This document shows positions 16,603 through 24,531 of a DNA stretch of 64,000 bases, piece after piece. Each line of letters starts with the position of its first letter. The stretch's first letter is position 1. Origin of the DNA: Cetobacterium somerae ATCC BAA-474 (GTDB lineage Bacteria > Fusobacteriota > Fusobacteriia > Fusobacteriales > Fusobacteriaceae); contig NZ_KI518214.1 of assembly GCF_000479045.1 (NCBI RefSeq), positions 1-64,000 of the forward strand. The letters are read 5' to 3'. The notes beneath the pieces are model-generated. The model did not search any database and was not told the origin of the DNA. It worked only from the letters and a program-made list of their open reading frames with translations. The position numbers and the translations under genes are program-made.

Positions 16603-17355
16603 ATGATTGATAAAGTTGGATTTGAATTACTCAAGAGAATGTTAGGACCGGGAGCAGATGCTTTTGGTGAAAATTTTGGTATAATGATAAAAGGACTGAC
16701 TATTGGAATGGCATTTTGGGGGGAAGGAAGAGTAGCAATTTATGAAGAAAAAATGAAGGAATTTTTAGAACAGACTAAAGTTAAGAAAAGTAAAATTAAC
16801 AAAAAAACTGATCCGGATATAAATATAGCAGGTCCAGTTTTTGATGCAAGTTTTTATTATTTTGATAAAAAGTATTATAGAGAGTTATTTTCAAATTTAC
16901 TTGCAAATGCATCGAATGAGGAAAAACAAAATATTATTCATCCATCCTTTGTGGATATAATCAAACAATTATCACCATTGGAGTCTAAAATATTAAATAC
17001 TTTTTCAAAATCTTTCATGAGTTGTTATCCTTTAGCTATATTTAAAGGATTTGATTCTAAAGGACGGGTAACTCCGTACTATACATATTTTATTGATTTT
17101 TTAGAAGAGAATTCAAAATTTGGAATTAACGATACAGAGAGATATCAAATTTCAATTGAAAATTTAGTAAGGTTAGGATTGTTACAAAAGAGGAGCGATA
17201 TAATACAAGCAAATTATGATTATAATAAATTTAAAAATAATTTAAGATATAAAGTGATTGAAGTAGAGAATCCTAATGAAATATTAAAATTAGAAAGGTA
17301 TAGAATAGAATTGACTTTACTAGGAAGAGATTTCGTAGAGTGTTGTTGTAAATAA
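16603..17355 (+). CDS. Abi-alpha (DUF4393) protein
   Basis: A 250-aa protein with the DUF4393/Abi-alpha pattern: INIAGPVFDASFYY, then YRELFSNLLANASNEEKQ, then HPSFVDIIKQLSPLESKIL (about 75-140). Family members have been linked to abortive infection, which stops phage spread by killing or arresting the infected cell. A short hydrophobic stretch lies near residues 30-40 (KGLTIGMAFWGEG). SD GAAGGAGG is strong. A tiny SD-preceded ORF (MINIK, 16511-16528) lies between it and the previous gene; it may be a leader or a remnant. It ends the lipase-to-Abi group at a terminator. Confidence 0.8.
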   Translation: MIDKVGFELLKRMLGPGADAFGENFGIMIKGLTIGMAFWGEGRVAIYEEKMKEFLEQTKVKKSKINKKTDPDINIAGPVFDASFYYFDKKYYRELFSNLLANASNEEKQNIIHPSFVDIIKQLSPLESKILNTFSKSFMSCYPLAIFKGFDSKGRVTPYYTYFIDFLEENSKFGINDTERYQISIENLVRLGLLQKRSDIIQANYDYNKFKNNLRYKVIEVENPNEILKLERYRIELTLLGRDFVECCCK

Positions 17356-17370
17356 TTAAAAAGTATTTAT

Positions 17371-17397
17371 GGGAGCTATTATAGCTCCTTTTATTTT
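17371..17397 (+). terminator. Rho-independent terminator
   Basis: GGAGCTA / TAGCTCC with a 3-nt loop, followed by TTTTATTTTT. Confidence 0.8.
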
Positions 17398-17454
17398 TAG
17401 TTAAAGTCATGGTATTATATAAAAAGAAAAATAAAAAATATGAGGATGGAAATT

Positions 17455-18276
17455 ATGGCAAGAAAGTTAAAGGTAAAAGTAGATAAGAATAAAAAGAAAA
17501 ATGTAGATGATTTATACACTTTTTATCTTAACTCTCTAGATGATTCAACTAGAAGAAAATTAGACAAAGAGATGTTAAGTAAAATATATAAAGGAGTTGA
17601 ACATTATAACGCAAGAAAATTTAGATATTTAGCCTTTGATTCGTTAGTTGTATCTATAACTAAGTTAGAGGAGTATTTAAAAGAGGATGTAGCCTTTCAT
17701 AAAGAGGTTGGATTTGAAAGATATTTAGAGCTATCAGAGAAACTAGCAAAAGAAATGGCATATGACTTTAATCATGAAGTTTTGAATAAAAATATATTAG
17801 AAGTAATGTCAGCTAATTTTTTTAGATGGGTAATTCAAAAGGAAATAGAAGTTGAATATGTAACTACGGATTTAACAGAAGATTATCCATATAAAGTAGA
17901 AGATACAAAAAACTTTATTAAAGAGATAATTGTAAAGAGTCAAGAGTTAGATATTGAATTTACAGATAATGAAAAGATGGTATTAGTCACACTAAAAAAT
18001 AGAGAGGATAACTCTTTAAAATATTTAGAAATAAGAAAAGTAGATTATGATTTTTTACAAAGTATAGCTAAAGTATTAAAAGTAATGAATCTGATATTGA
18101 AAACTATAGATGTAATGGAAGAAGAGAGTACATTTGTAGATAAATATAAGGAGTGTATATACAATCTTCAACGTATAACGGATTATATTTATTTTAAAGA
18201 GATTCTATCTATAAGTTATGATTATTCAATACCAAATAGTGTATTGAAGTGTCTTAAAAGTAAAAATGTAGCTTAA
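17455..18276 (+). CDS. Hypothetical 273-aa protein
   Basis: No family is recognised. The N-terminus is strongly basic (MARKLKVKVDKNKKKN), the rest helical and acidic, with no membrane segment. The ATG at 17455 with GAGGA 7 nt upstream is chosen over an in-frame ATG at 17440. It is followed 21 bp later by the DUF7662-like gene and probably cotranscribed. The basic start suggests nucleic-acid contact (inference). Confidence 0.55.
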   Translation: MARKLKVKVDKNKKKNVDDLYTFYLNSLDDSTRRKLDKEMLSKIYKGVEHYNARKFRYLAFDSLVVSITKLEEYLKEDVAFHKEVGFERYLELSEKLAKEMAYDFNHEVLNKNILEVMSANFFRWVIQKEIEVEYVTTDLTEDYPYKVEDTKNFIKEIIVKSQELDIEFTDNEKMVLVTLKNREDNSLKYLEIRKVDYDFLQSIAKVLKVMNLILKTIDVMEEESTFVDKYKECIYNLQRITDYIYFKEILSISYDYSIPNSVLKCLKSKNVA

Positions 18277-18297
18277 TTTATTTTGTAGGGGAAATAA

Positions 18298-18543
18298 ATG
18301 TCAAAATATAACTATAAAAGATTAATAGAATTTTTAAATAACCAAGTTGATGTTCTTGTAAAAATAACATATTCCCAACTGGAAGATTTATTGGAAAAAG
18401 AGTTACCTAAATCAGCATATAAGTATCAAGCATATTTTTCTAATAGTGCTTCACATGTAATCTCGGCTATTTGGCTTGAGTTAGGATATACCCAAATAGA
18501 GTTAGTGTTAGGTGAATATTTAGTTTTAAAAAAGTTGAAATAG
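18298..18543 (+). CDS. DUF7662-like small protein
   Basis: An 81-aa protein matching a known but uncharacterised pattern: KRLIEFLNNQ, then the ITYSQLEDLLEKELPKSAY segment, then IWLELGYTQIELVLGEYLVLKK. This resembles the DUF7662 family, small domains common in mobile regions, in which a Trp-rich strand segment follows the LPxSA motif. SD TAGGGGA. The role is unknown. Confidence 0.55.
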   Translation: MSKYNYKRLIEFLNNQVDVLVKITYSQLEDLLEKELPKSAYKYQAYFSNSASHVISAIWLELGYTQIELVLGEYLVLKKLK

Positions 18544-18609
18544 TAGTAGTGGAGGGGTTAGAGTGTCTAAAAAATTGATTATATAAATTATTAAGAAGAT
18601 ATAAGTTTG

Positions 18610-18638
18610 TTGACAAAGTAAAAGAAATAAAGTAGGAT
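18610..18638 (+). promoter_or_regulatory. Sigma-70-type promoter
   Basis: TTGACA at 18610-18615, a 17-bp spacer, and TAGGAT at 18633-18638, 40 bp before the RES-like gene. Confidence 0.55.
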
Positions 18639-18677
18639 TATTTATACAATTAAATAAATTAAAAACTAGGAGTTATA

Positions 18678-20171
18678 ATGAAATGTGTTTATTGTTTTTT
18701 TAGAGACTATAATCAATCTAAACTTAGAAAATTATCTCAAGTAACAAAAGATCGACACGAAGACATATTAAAATATTATAAAAATGTTTTTTTAAAAGGA
18801 TTCAAACAATCTTTAAACAAGGATATTTGTTCTGATCATGGATTGATAAATAAAGAAAAATTTTTAGAAGAAATGAAAAAAATACCATTAAATGAAATTG
18901 AAGATTTTTTTGATGAACTTATAGAAGTTTATATGGAATGGATAAAAGGAGTTCCATTTAAAGCAATAGATAAATTAGAAAGAATCTTACAAGAAAGTGA
19001 AATTTTAGATAGAGAAACAGAAATAAATAATTTATTATTTAGAGGAAGATGGGCAGTTGATAATCTTGGAAATGAAACAATTTATAATATAAAAGAAATG
19101 TTTCATATTCCATTTGATAAAAGATATTTAGTAGGAAATCAAAGATTTAGTATAAATGGATACCCATTATTATATTTGGGATGTTCAATTTATAATGTTT
19201 GTAAAGAATTACAATGTAAAGATGAGGACATTAAAAAAATTGCATTTTCATATTATTTTTATAATGAAAAAAATCCTCTTATGGTTTATGATTTAACAAA
19301 TCCATTTTATCAAGAAAAATATATTGGATTAGAAAAAAATCAAGAAAATAATAGTATAGAAATAACAGATAGCTTATTTCAAAATGAGATAAAAGCTAAA
19401 GATTTAAAAAGGGATATATATTTATTAATATTAGCATCATTTTGTGGGTTTGAAAAAAGAAAGCTTTATGAAAATCAAAAGAATATAAAATTTTATGAAG
19501 AATATATATTTCCTCAAATTTTAACTCAAATGCTAAAAAACAAAAAAAAACAGGGGATAATGTATACCTCAACAAGAATGAAAGAAATAGAAAGTTCAAA
19601 AATAATAGAAAGTAACTATAGAAATAATATTGTTTTATTTACAGAATATTCAAAAGAAAATGTAATAGATGAAATATTATTTAAAAAATTTACAATATCA
19701 AATCCATTAAGAATAGATCAAATTGATGAAATAAAATTAGAAACGACTAATGTTATTGTAACTATAAAAGAAGAAGTATATAATTATAAGGATTTAGCAA
19801 AAGGGTTTAATGTGCTTCGTACTATCGAGAAAATAGAGAACGAAAAAGAAGTATATCTTAAATTTAGAGGATATTCAGAAATTAATAAATTAGAAAAATC
19901 AAAGCAACCACAAAAAAATAATGAAAATTTTAAAGACGAAAAAGAAGTTAAAGAAGAGAAAGAAGAAAAGTTGCAAACAGGTTTGATATATAGTTTTTTA
20001 AAATATATTATTTTAGAGCTTGAATATTCTTCTAAAATAAAAGAGGGTGAAGATAAGGATAATGGAGAAAAGAAAAGCAAATTTAAAACCAAGTATACCA
20101 TCAGAACAGAAAAAACAAAACCAACAGGAAAAACTCTTAGAGCAAGTAGAAAAAAGAGAACTAAATATTAA
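18678..20171 (+). CDS. RES-domain-like protein (possible NAD+-targeting toxin)
   Basis: A 497-aa protein. Residues 120-180 hold a RES-like core: FRGR at 121-124, FHIPFDKRYLVGNQRFS, then INGYPLLYLGCSIYNVCKEL, with the Arg, Ser and Glu typical of RES NAD+ phosphorylase toxins (catalytic assignment is inference). The N-terminus has MKCVYC, a possible half zinc site. After a Lys/Glu-rich linker (about 415-440) the last 37 residues lie inside the next gene in another frame. Deleting one A at 20034-20037 would give an earlier stop (SSK, 20038-20040) and a normal gap, so the tail may be a frameshift run-on. This is longer than classic 150-250-aa RES toxins. Confidence 0.6.
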   Translation: MKCVYCFFRDYNQSKLRKLSQVTKDRHEDILKYYKNVFLKGFKQSLNKDICSDHGLINKEKFLEEMKKIPLNEIEDFFDELIEVYMEWIKGVPFKAIDKLERILQESEILDRETEINNLLFRGRWAVDNLGNETIYNIKEMFHIPFDKRYLVGNQRFSINGYPLLYLGCSIYNVCKELQCKDEDIKKIAFSYYFYNEKNPLMVYDLTNPFYQEKYIGLEKNQENNSIEITDSLFQNEIKAKDLKRDIYLLILASFCGFEKRKLYENQKNIKFYEEYIFPQILTQMLKNKKKQGIMYTSTRMKEIESSKIIESNYRNNIVLFTEYSKENVIDEILFKKFTISNPLRIDQIDEIKLETTNVIVTIKEEVYNYKDLAKGFNVLRTIEKIENEKEVYLKFRGYSEINKLEKSKQPQKNNENFKDEKEVKEEKEEKLQTGLIYSFLKYIILELEYSSKIKEGEDKDNGEKKSKFKTKYTIRTEKTKPTGKTLRASRKKRTKY

Positions 20172-20424
20172 GTTTATAAATCCTAATTTTGTAGAAACGA
20201 TTAAAGAAGAAGTAGAAAAAGGGAATAGGATAAAGATAGATTTAGAAAAGAAAGAAGATTTATCTTTTGAAGAATTAGTGAATAAAATAGTCCCATTATA
20301 TAAAGAACTAGGTAAGGATAAATTTTTACAAGTGGTAAAATTTATAAATCCAACAGAATCAGTTAAAGAAAAAATACTTTTTTTACTAAAAAGAGAAGCA
20401 TTTAGAGAAAAAATTGAAAAATAG
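20062..20424 (+). CDS. Hypothetical 121-aa protein, overlapping the RES-like gene
   Basis: A Lys/Glu-rich, mostly helical protein starting at the ATG at 20062 (AAGGATA just upstream; GTG at 20047 is another choice). Its first 110 bp overlap the end of the RES-like gene in a different frame. No family is recognised. If the upstream gene is an NAD+-attacking toxin, this small helical protein is a candidate antitoxin or partner (inference from position). Confidence 0.6.
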   Translation: MEKRKANLKPSIPSEQKKQNQQEKLLEQVEKRELNIKFINPNFVETIKEEVEKGNRIKIDLEKKEDLSFEELVNKIVPLYKELGKDKFLQVVKFINPTESVKEKILFLLKREAFREKIEK

Positions 20425-20439
20425 TGAAGGTGATAATAA

Positions 20440-20730
20440 ATGAAAAATGAATTATATATGTTAACATCAAAAGAATTTAAGCTTTCAGAAATAGTTTATA
20501 TCTTATCAAATCTTGAAATAACTAGATACATACCAATACTAGACGAAAATGTAATGTTTATGTCTAATGAACCAAATGTTACAACATTAGCAAATAATAT
20601 AATAGAAGAAGCAAAAAAAATTACCAAAAAAGAAGATATTTCACAATTTTTATTATTAAAAATTGGAGAAAATTATAATGGATGGTTTGATGAAAATTTG
20701 TGGAACTGGATTTCTAAAAATGATATTTAA
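20440..20730 (+). CDS. Hypothetical 96-aa protein
   Basis: A small acidic protein (MKNELYMLTSKEFKLSEI) with alternating strands and helices and a Trp-rich end (NGWFDENLWNWISKNDI). It lies 15 bp after the previous gene with SD AAGGTGA and is followed by a terminator. It resembles small immunity proteins in size and character, but no family is recognised. Confidence 0.55.
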   Translation: MKNELYMLTSKEFKLSEIVYILSNLEITRYIPILDENVMFMSNEPNVTTLANNIIEEAKKITKKEDISQFLLLKIGENYNGWFDENLWNWISKNDI

Positions 20731-20743
20731 TTAAAAATATAAC

Positions 20744-20784
20744 AAAAGCAAGCATTCTAAATTTTTTTAGAGTACTTGCTTTTT
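20744..20784 (+). terminator. Rho-independent terminator
   Basis: AAAAGCAAG / CTTGCTTTT extended by a second imperfect stem TCTAA / TTAGA. It ends the RES-like operon. Confidence 0.8.
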
Positions 20785-20824
20785 ATGATTTGTACTTTTA
20801 TGAGAATCCTCTCTTTTTTTGACA

Positions 20825-20845
20825 TAGCTAACAAGTAGCTAACAA
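20825..20845. repeat. Tandem 10-bp direct repeat TAGCTAACAA
   Basis: TAGCTAACAA occurs at 20825-20834 and again at 20836-20845, one helical turn apart. Such repeats resemble integrase arm-type sites or element borders. No integrase gene is present in the window. Confidence 0.45.
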
Positions 20846-20890
20846 TTAATAAAATAGACCATTGATAAGACTTGTAAATAAAAGGAAGTG

Positions 20891-20941
20891 TTAAAAAGAA
20901 AAATGACCGTCCATATCGTAGTGCATTATTAATTTTCTCAT
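20891..20941 (-). CDS. 16-aa minus-strand peptide
   Basis: On the minus strand an exact AAGGAGG precedes ATG, followed by MRKLIMHYDMDGHFSF and a stop. The SD is among the best in the window, and the peptide is His/Asp/Met-rich. It may be a leader peptide or the remnant start of a decayed gene. Confidence 0.4.
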   Translation of the reverse strand: MRKLIMHYDMDGHFSF

Positions 20942-21021
20942 ATTTCCTCCTTTTGATTAATTTACTTTAATATAATACCTTCTTTAGTTAAATTTATCAA
21001 TTATATTATTCTAAAAAATAA

Positions 21022-21060
21022 TAAGAACCTCTGGGGGGAAGAGGTTCTTATCTGGGGGGG
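21022..21060 (-). terminator. G-run hairpin; terminator on the minus strand
   Basis: TAAGAACCTCT / AGAGGTTCTTA, an 11-bp perfect stem with loop GGGGGGA, is followed on the plus strand by a second run, TCTGGGGGGG. Read on the minus strand, C-runs precede and sit in the loop and a T-rich tail (TTATTTTTT) follows, so it can terminate leftward transcription. No minus-strand gene ends here. G-runs are striking in such AT-rich DNA. Confidence 0.55.
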
Positions 21061-21187
21061 ATTAAATTATTTACTACTTTTTAACACTTATTTATAATAT
21101 TTAGACTGTGGATTTTATAAAAAAGTTTTAAAATCTATAAAATTTAAACTTTTAGTGAATTTTTGTTTCGAAATACTCTTTATTTCG

Positions 21188-21210
21188 TACTTTTTTTCTC
21201 AAAAAAAGTA
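21188..21210. repeat. Perfect hairpin TACTTTTTTT-CTC-AAAAAAAGTA
   Basis: A 10-bp inverted repeat with a 3-nt loop in the gene-free border region. It is almost entirely A/T and could be a weak structural signal or chance. Confidence 0.35.
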
Positions 21211-21280
21211 TATTGTTTTTTTTAGGCTTTTAGATTAAAATATAGTCTATTGCTTAATTAATTGATACTAATAAAAATAG

Positions 21281-21412
21281 AGTTGGATTTAGTTTGACTA
21301 TATCGCATGTGCATTTTTTATTTTTAAATATACTTGAATTAAGTGATTTATAATTTCAATATTAAGCATTAAAGAGAGTAAGTTGGGTTTAGTTTAACTA
21401 TATCGCATGTGT
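21281..21412 (+). ncRNA. Two copies of a 32-nt motif, 100 bp apart, each before a terminator-like tail
   Basis: Copies at 21281-21312 and 21381-21412 differ at only 3 of 32 positions (core ACTATATCGCATGTG identical). Each is followed by a plus-strand T-run. The second sits in the loop of AGAGAGTA / TACTCTCT plus TTTTTTA. The first has a weaker AAAAATA / TATTTTT stem. This looks like a duplicated small RNA with a conserved exposed loop. The remaining bases between 20945 and 21730 hold no gene that I can support. Confidence 0.5.
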
Positions 21413-21730
21413 ACTCTCTTTTTTATTTTAGAAATTTTTACTAAACTCCAAAAAGGTAAAACTATATATATTGATAGTTAAAATAAATACTATAATTCAA
21501 ATAGTTATGTAAAATAAGTACTAAAACTAAGAGTCATATTTTTAAGAACAAAAGTCTATAAAAATGACTTCCTAATTTTAAATTTAAGAGGTATCTTTAA
21601 AAATTACCTGATTAGTATATAGGTTGTTAAAAAATGCAATGTGAAGTGATATAATAAGAAATAAAGCCCTTGAAAATATTGTATTACAAAAGGGGTTATA
21701 ATATTAAAATAGTTAAAAAAGAGGTGGATT

Positions 21731-21961
21731 ATGAGGATTTTTATATCAATTTTGGTAAATATATTAATAGTTTTGTATCTTTTAAAAACTTCAGAAACAG
21801 GATATAACATATTAGAATTAATAAATGGAATAATTTTTACTTTTAGTTTTGGATTTGGAGTCCCAGTAGTTATAAGTGGAGTTTTAGCAGTTTTAATTTT
21901 ATTAACTCCAGGGATTGTAGTATACTTTTTATGGAACTATTTAAAGAAAATTACAAAATAA
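21731..21961 (+). CDS. Small membrane protein, 2 TM segments
   Basis: A 76-aa protein of two hydrophobic helices (about residues 3-20 and 32-65: ISILVNILIVLYLL; VVISGVLAVLILLTPGIVVYF) and a short KKITK tail. GAGGTGG lies 6 nt before the ATG. It is the first ORF before the ribonucleotide reductase genes, about 120 bp upstream of nrdH, and may share their transcript. No family is recognised. Confidence 0.6.
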   Translation: MRIFISILVNILIVLYLLKTSETGYNILELINGIIFTFSFGFGVPVVISGVLAVLILLTPGIVVYFLWNYLKKITK

Positions 21962-22080
21962 AAACTACACTATTTTTATATAAAAAAATCATTGAAAAAA
22001 TCTGTAAATTATGTAATAATACTAGATATAGTGAAAATAAAAGTAGAACTGCACAAGATGTTGTGTTTAGGAGGCATAGG

Positions 22081-22284
22081 ATGATAAAGGTATTTGGAAA
22101 AGAAGATTGTAGTAAATGTGAGACTTTAAAGAAAATTTTAGATGATAAAGGTCTTGAATATGAGTATACTCAGGATTTAAAAACACTTATGATCGTAGCA
22201 AGTAAGGCTAGAATTATGAGTGCACCTGTTGTTGAAAAAGATGGAAAATACTATTCTATGGAAAGCTTCTTAGAGGTTTTATAA
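22081..22284 (+). CDS. nrdH: NrdH-like glutaredoxin
   Basis: A 67-aa thioredoxin-fold electron donor to ribonucleotide reductase. MIKVFGKEDCSKCETLK carries the redox CxxC (C10-x-x-C13), and SAPVVEKDGKYY holds the cis-Pro. AGGAGG at 22069-22074 fixes the ATG at 22081; the long open stretch upstream in the same frame is not part of the gene. The next gene, nrdA, begins right after the stop (TAA-ATG), so they form an operon. Slightly shorter than typical NrdH (about 75 aa). Confidence 0.8.
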   Translation: MIKVFGKEDCSKCETLKKILDDKGLEYEYTQDLKTLMIVASKARIMSAPVVEKDGKYYSMESFLEVL

Positions 22285-24531
22285 ATGAGACAGGTTATAA
22301 ATAGAGCTGGAATAAGAGAAAATTTAGATATAACAAAAATAAGAGAGAAACTTTTAAGAGCTTGTGATAACTTAGAAGTTAATATGGTTGAGTTAGAAAG
22401 TCATATAGAATCAATATATGCAGAGAATATAACAACAAAAAAAATTCAGGAATCTCTAATAAATCAAGCTGTTTCTATGACAAGTTTTGAAGAAAGTGAC
22501 TGGACATATGTTGCAGGAAGACTTTTAATGATGGAAACAGAAAGAGAGGTTTTCCACAAAAGAGGATTCTCTTATGGTGAGTTTTATAAAAGTATAAAAA
22601 CTTTAGTAGAGATTGGAATTTATGATAATAGACTTTTAGATTATACTGCTGAAGAGGTTAAAGAGTTAGAGTCAGCTATGGATATCTCTAGAGATATGAT
22701 GTATGATTATGCTGGAGCAAATATGTTTGTAAATAGATATTTGTTGAAGTATGATGGAAAGATTTATGAGTTACCTCAAGAGGTATTTATGTGTATAGCT
22801 ATGCTTTTAGCTATAAATGAAAAAGATAAAGTTTCTGTGGCAAAAAGATTTTATGAAGCATTGTCACTTAAAAAGATATCTTTAGCTACTCCAATTTTAG
22901 CTAATTTAAGAGTACCAAATGGAAATCTGTCATCATGCTTTATAACAGCTATGGATGATAATATAGAATCTATTTTCTACAACGTGGATACAGTTGCAAA
23001 AATTAGTAAAAATGGTGGTGGAGTAGGATTAAATATCTCTAGAATAAGAGCGAAGAACTCTATGGTAAATGGATATTATAACGCTAGTGGTGGAGTTGTT
23101 CCTTGGGTAAAAATTATAAATGATACAGCAGTAGCTGTAAATCAACAAGGAAGAAGAGCTGGAGCGGTAACAGTGGCTTTAGATTCATGGCACCTAGATA
23201 TTGAAACATTTTTAGAACTTCAAACAGAAAATGGAGATCAAAGAGGAAAAGCATATGATATCTATCCTCAAGTTGTTCTTTCAGATCTTTTTATGAAAAG
23301 AGTGGAAGAGGATTTACCGTGGACTTTAGTTGACCCTTATGAAATTAGAAAAAAATATGGTGTTGAACTATGTGAAGTTTATGGAGAAAAATTTGAAGAG
23401 TTATACTTAACTATAGAAAAGGATGAAAACTTACAGTTAAGAAAAGTTATAAAGGCTAGAGAGTTATTTAAAGAGATTATGAAAGTTCAAATAGAAACAG
23501 GAATGCCGTATATATTCTTTAAAGATAGAGCAAATCTAATGAATCACAATAGTCATGTGGGAATGATAGGAAATGGAAATCTATGTATGGAAAGTTTTTC
23601 TAACTTCTCACCAAGTGTAAACTTTAAAGAGGATACTGTTGGAGAAAATGGAGTTAGAACAACAAAATTAGGTGAAGTTCACACTTGTAACTTAGTTTCT
23701 ATGAATTTAGCTGAGTTAGAAAGAGATGAGTTAGAAAATATTGTAGATATATCTGTTAGAATCCTTGATAACACAATTGATTTAACAAGAACTCCTATAA
23801 AAGAGTCAGATAAGCATAACTTAGCTTATAGAACAATTGGTGTTGGAGCTATGGGACTTGCAGACTATTTAGCAAGAGAGTTTATGATATATGATGAGTC
23901 ATTAGAAGAGATAGATGAACTTTTCCAAGAGATAGCTATGTATAGTATAAAATCTTCAGCTCTTTTAGCAAAAGAGAGAGGAACTTATCCAATGTTTAAA
24001 GGTTCTTTATGGGATGAAGGAATATTTTTCCAAAAAAATAAAGATTGGTATATGGAAAATTCAAAGTTTGGAAAAGAGTGGGAAGAGGTATTTAATTTAG
24101 TTAAGATGTATGGATTAAGAAACGGTGAGTTAACAGCAGTTGCACCAAATACATCAACATCTTTACTTATGGGATCAACAGCATCTGTAAACCCTACGTT
24201 CTCTAGATTCTATATAGAGAAGAATCAAAAGGGTGCTGTTCCAAGAGTTGTTAAACATCTAAAAGATAGAGCTTGGTTCTATCCAGAGTTTAAAAATGTA
24301 AATCCTCAAACATATGTAAAAATAATGAGTAGAATAGGAAAATGGATAACTCAGGGAGTTTCTATGGAGCTTATTTTTGATTTAAATAAAGATATTAAAG
24401 CTAAAGATATATATGATACTTTCATGACAGCATGGAAAGAGGGATGTAAATCAGTTTATTATATAAGAACAATTCAAAAAAATACAAATATAATAAATGA
24501 AAAAGAGGAGTGTGAAAGCTGCAGTGGATAG
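22285..24531 (+). CDS. nrdA: Ribonucleoside-diphosphate reductase, alpha subunit
   Basis: A 748-aa class I catalytic subunit that reduces ribonucleotides to deoxyribonucleotides. The N-terminal ~90 residues form an ATP-cone (allosteric site). The barrel shows LATPILANLRVPNGNLSSCF (first redox Cys), SKNGGGVGLN, GNLCMES (radical-site region), NLVSMNL, and AVAPNTSTSLLMGST. The end CESCSG gives the shuttle CxxC. All expected cysteines are present. It lies between nrdH and nrdB with no gap or a short overlap; the encoded set makes deoxyribonucleotides under oxygen-tolerant conditions, since class I needs O2 to build its radical. Confidence 0.95.
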   Translation: MRQVINRAGIRENLDITKIREKLLRACDNLEVNMVELESHIESIYAENITTKKIQESLINQAVSMTSFEESDWTYVAGRLLMMETEREVFHKRGFSYGEFYKSIKTLVEIGIYDNRLLDYTAEEVKELESAMDISRDMMYDYAGANMFVNRYLLKYDGKIYELPQEVFMCIAMLLAINEKDKVSVAKRFYEALSLKKISLATPILANLRVPNGNLSSCFITAMDDNIESIFYNVDTVAKISKNGGGVGLNISRIRAKNSMVNGYYNASGGVVPWVKIINDTAVAVNQQGRRAGAVTVALDSWHLDIETFLELQTENGDQRGKAYDIYPQVVLSDLFMKRVEEDLPWTLVDPYEIRKKYGVELCEVYGEKFEELYLTIEKDENLQLRKVIKARELFKEIMKVQIETGMPYIFFKDRANLMNHNSHVGMIGNGNLCMESFSNFSPSVNFKEDTVGENGVRTTKLGEVHTCNLVSMNLAELERDELENIVDISVRILDNTIDLTRTPIKESDKHNLAYRTIGVGAMGLADYLAREFMIYDESLEEIDELFQEIAMYSIKSSALLAKERGTYPMFKGSLWDEGIFFQKNKDWYMENSKFGKEWEEVFNLVKMYGLRNGELTAVAPNTSTSLLMGSTASVNPTFSRFYIEKNQKGAVPRVVKHLKDRAWFYPEFKNVNPQTYVKIMSRIGKWITQGVSMELIFDLNKDIKAKDIYDTFMTAWKEGCKSVYYIRTIQKNTNIINEKEECESCSG

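Noticed and set aside
19396-19599. A small minus-strand ORF over the RES-like gene
   Set aside because: It overlaps real coding sequence and has no SD.
21188-21210. Transcription terminator
   Set aside because: The hairpin is A/T-only and thermodynamically weak.
21281-21412. CRISPR array
   Set aside because: Only two copies 100 bp apart, with changing flanks, no further repeats and no Cas genes.
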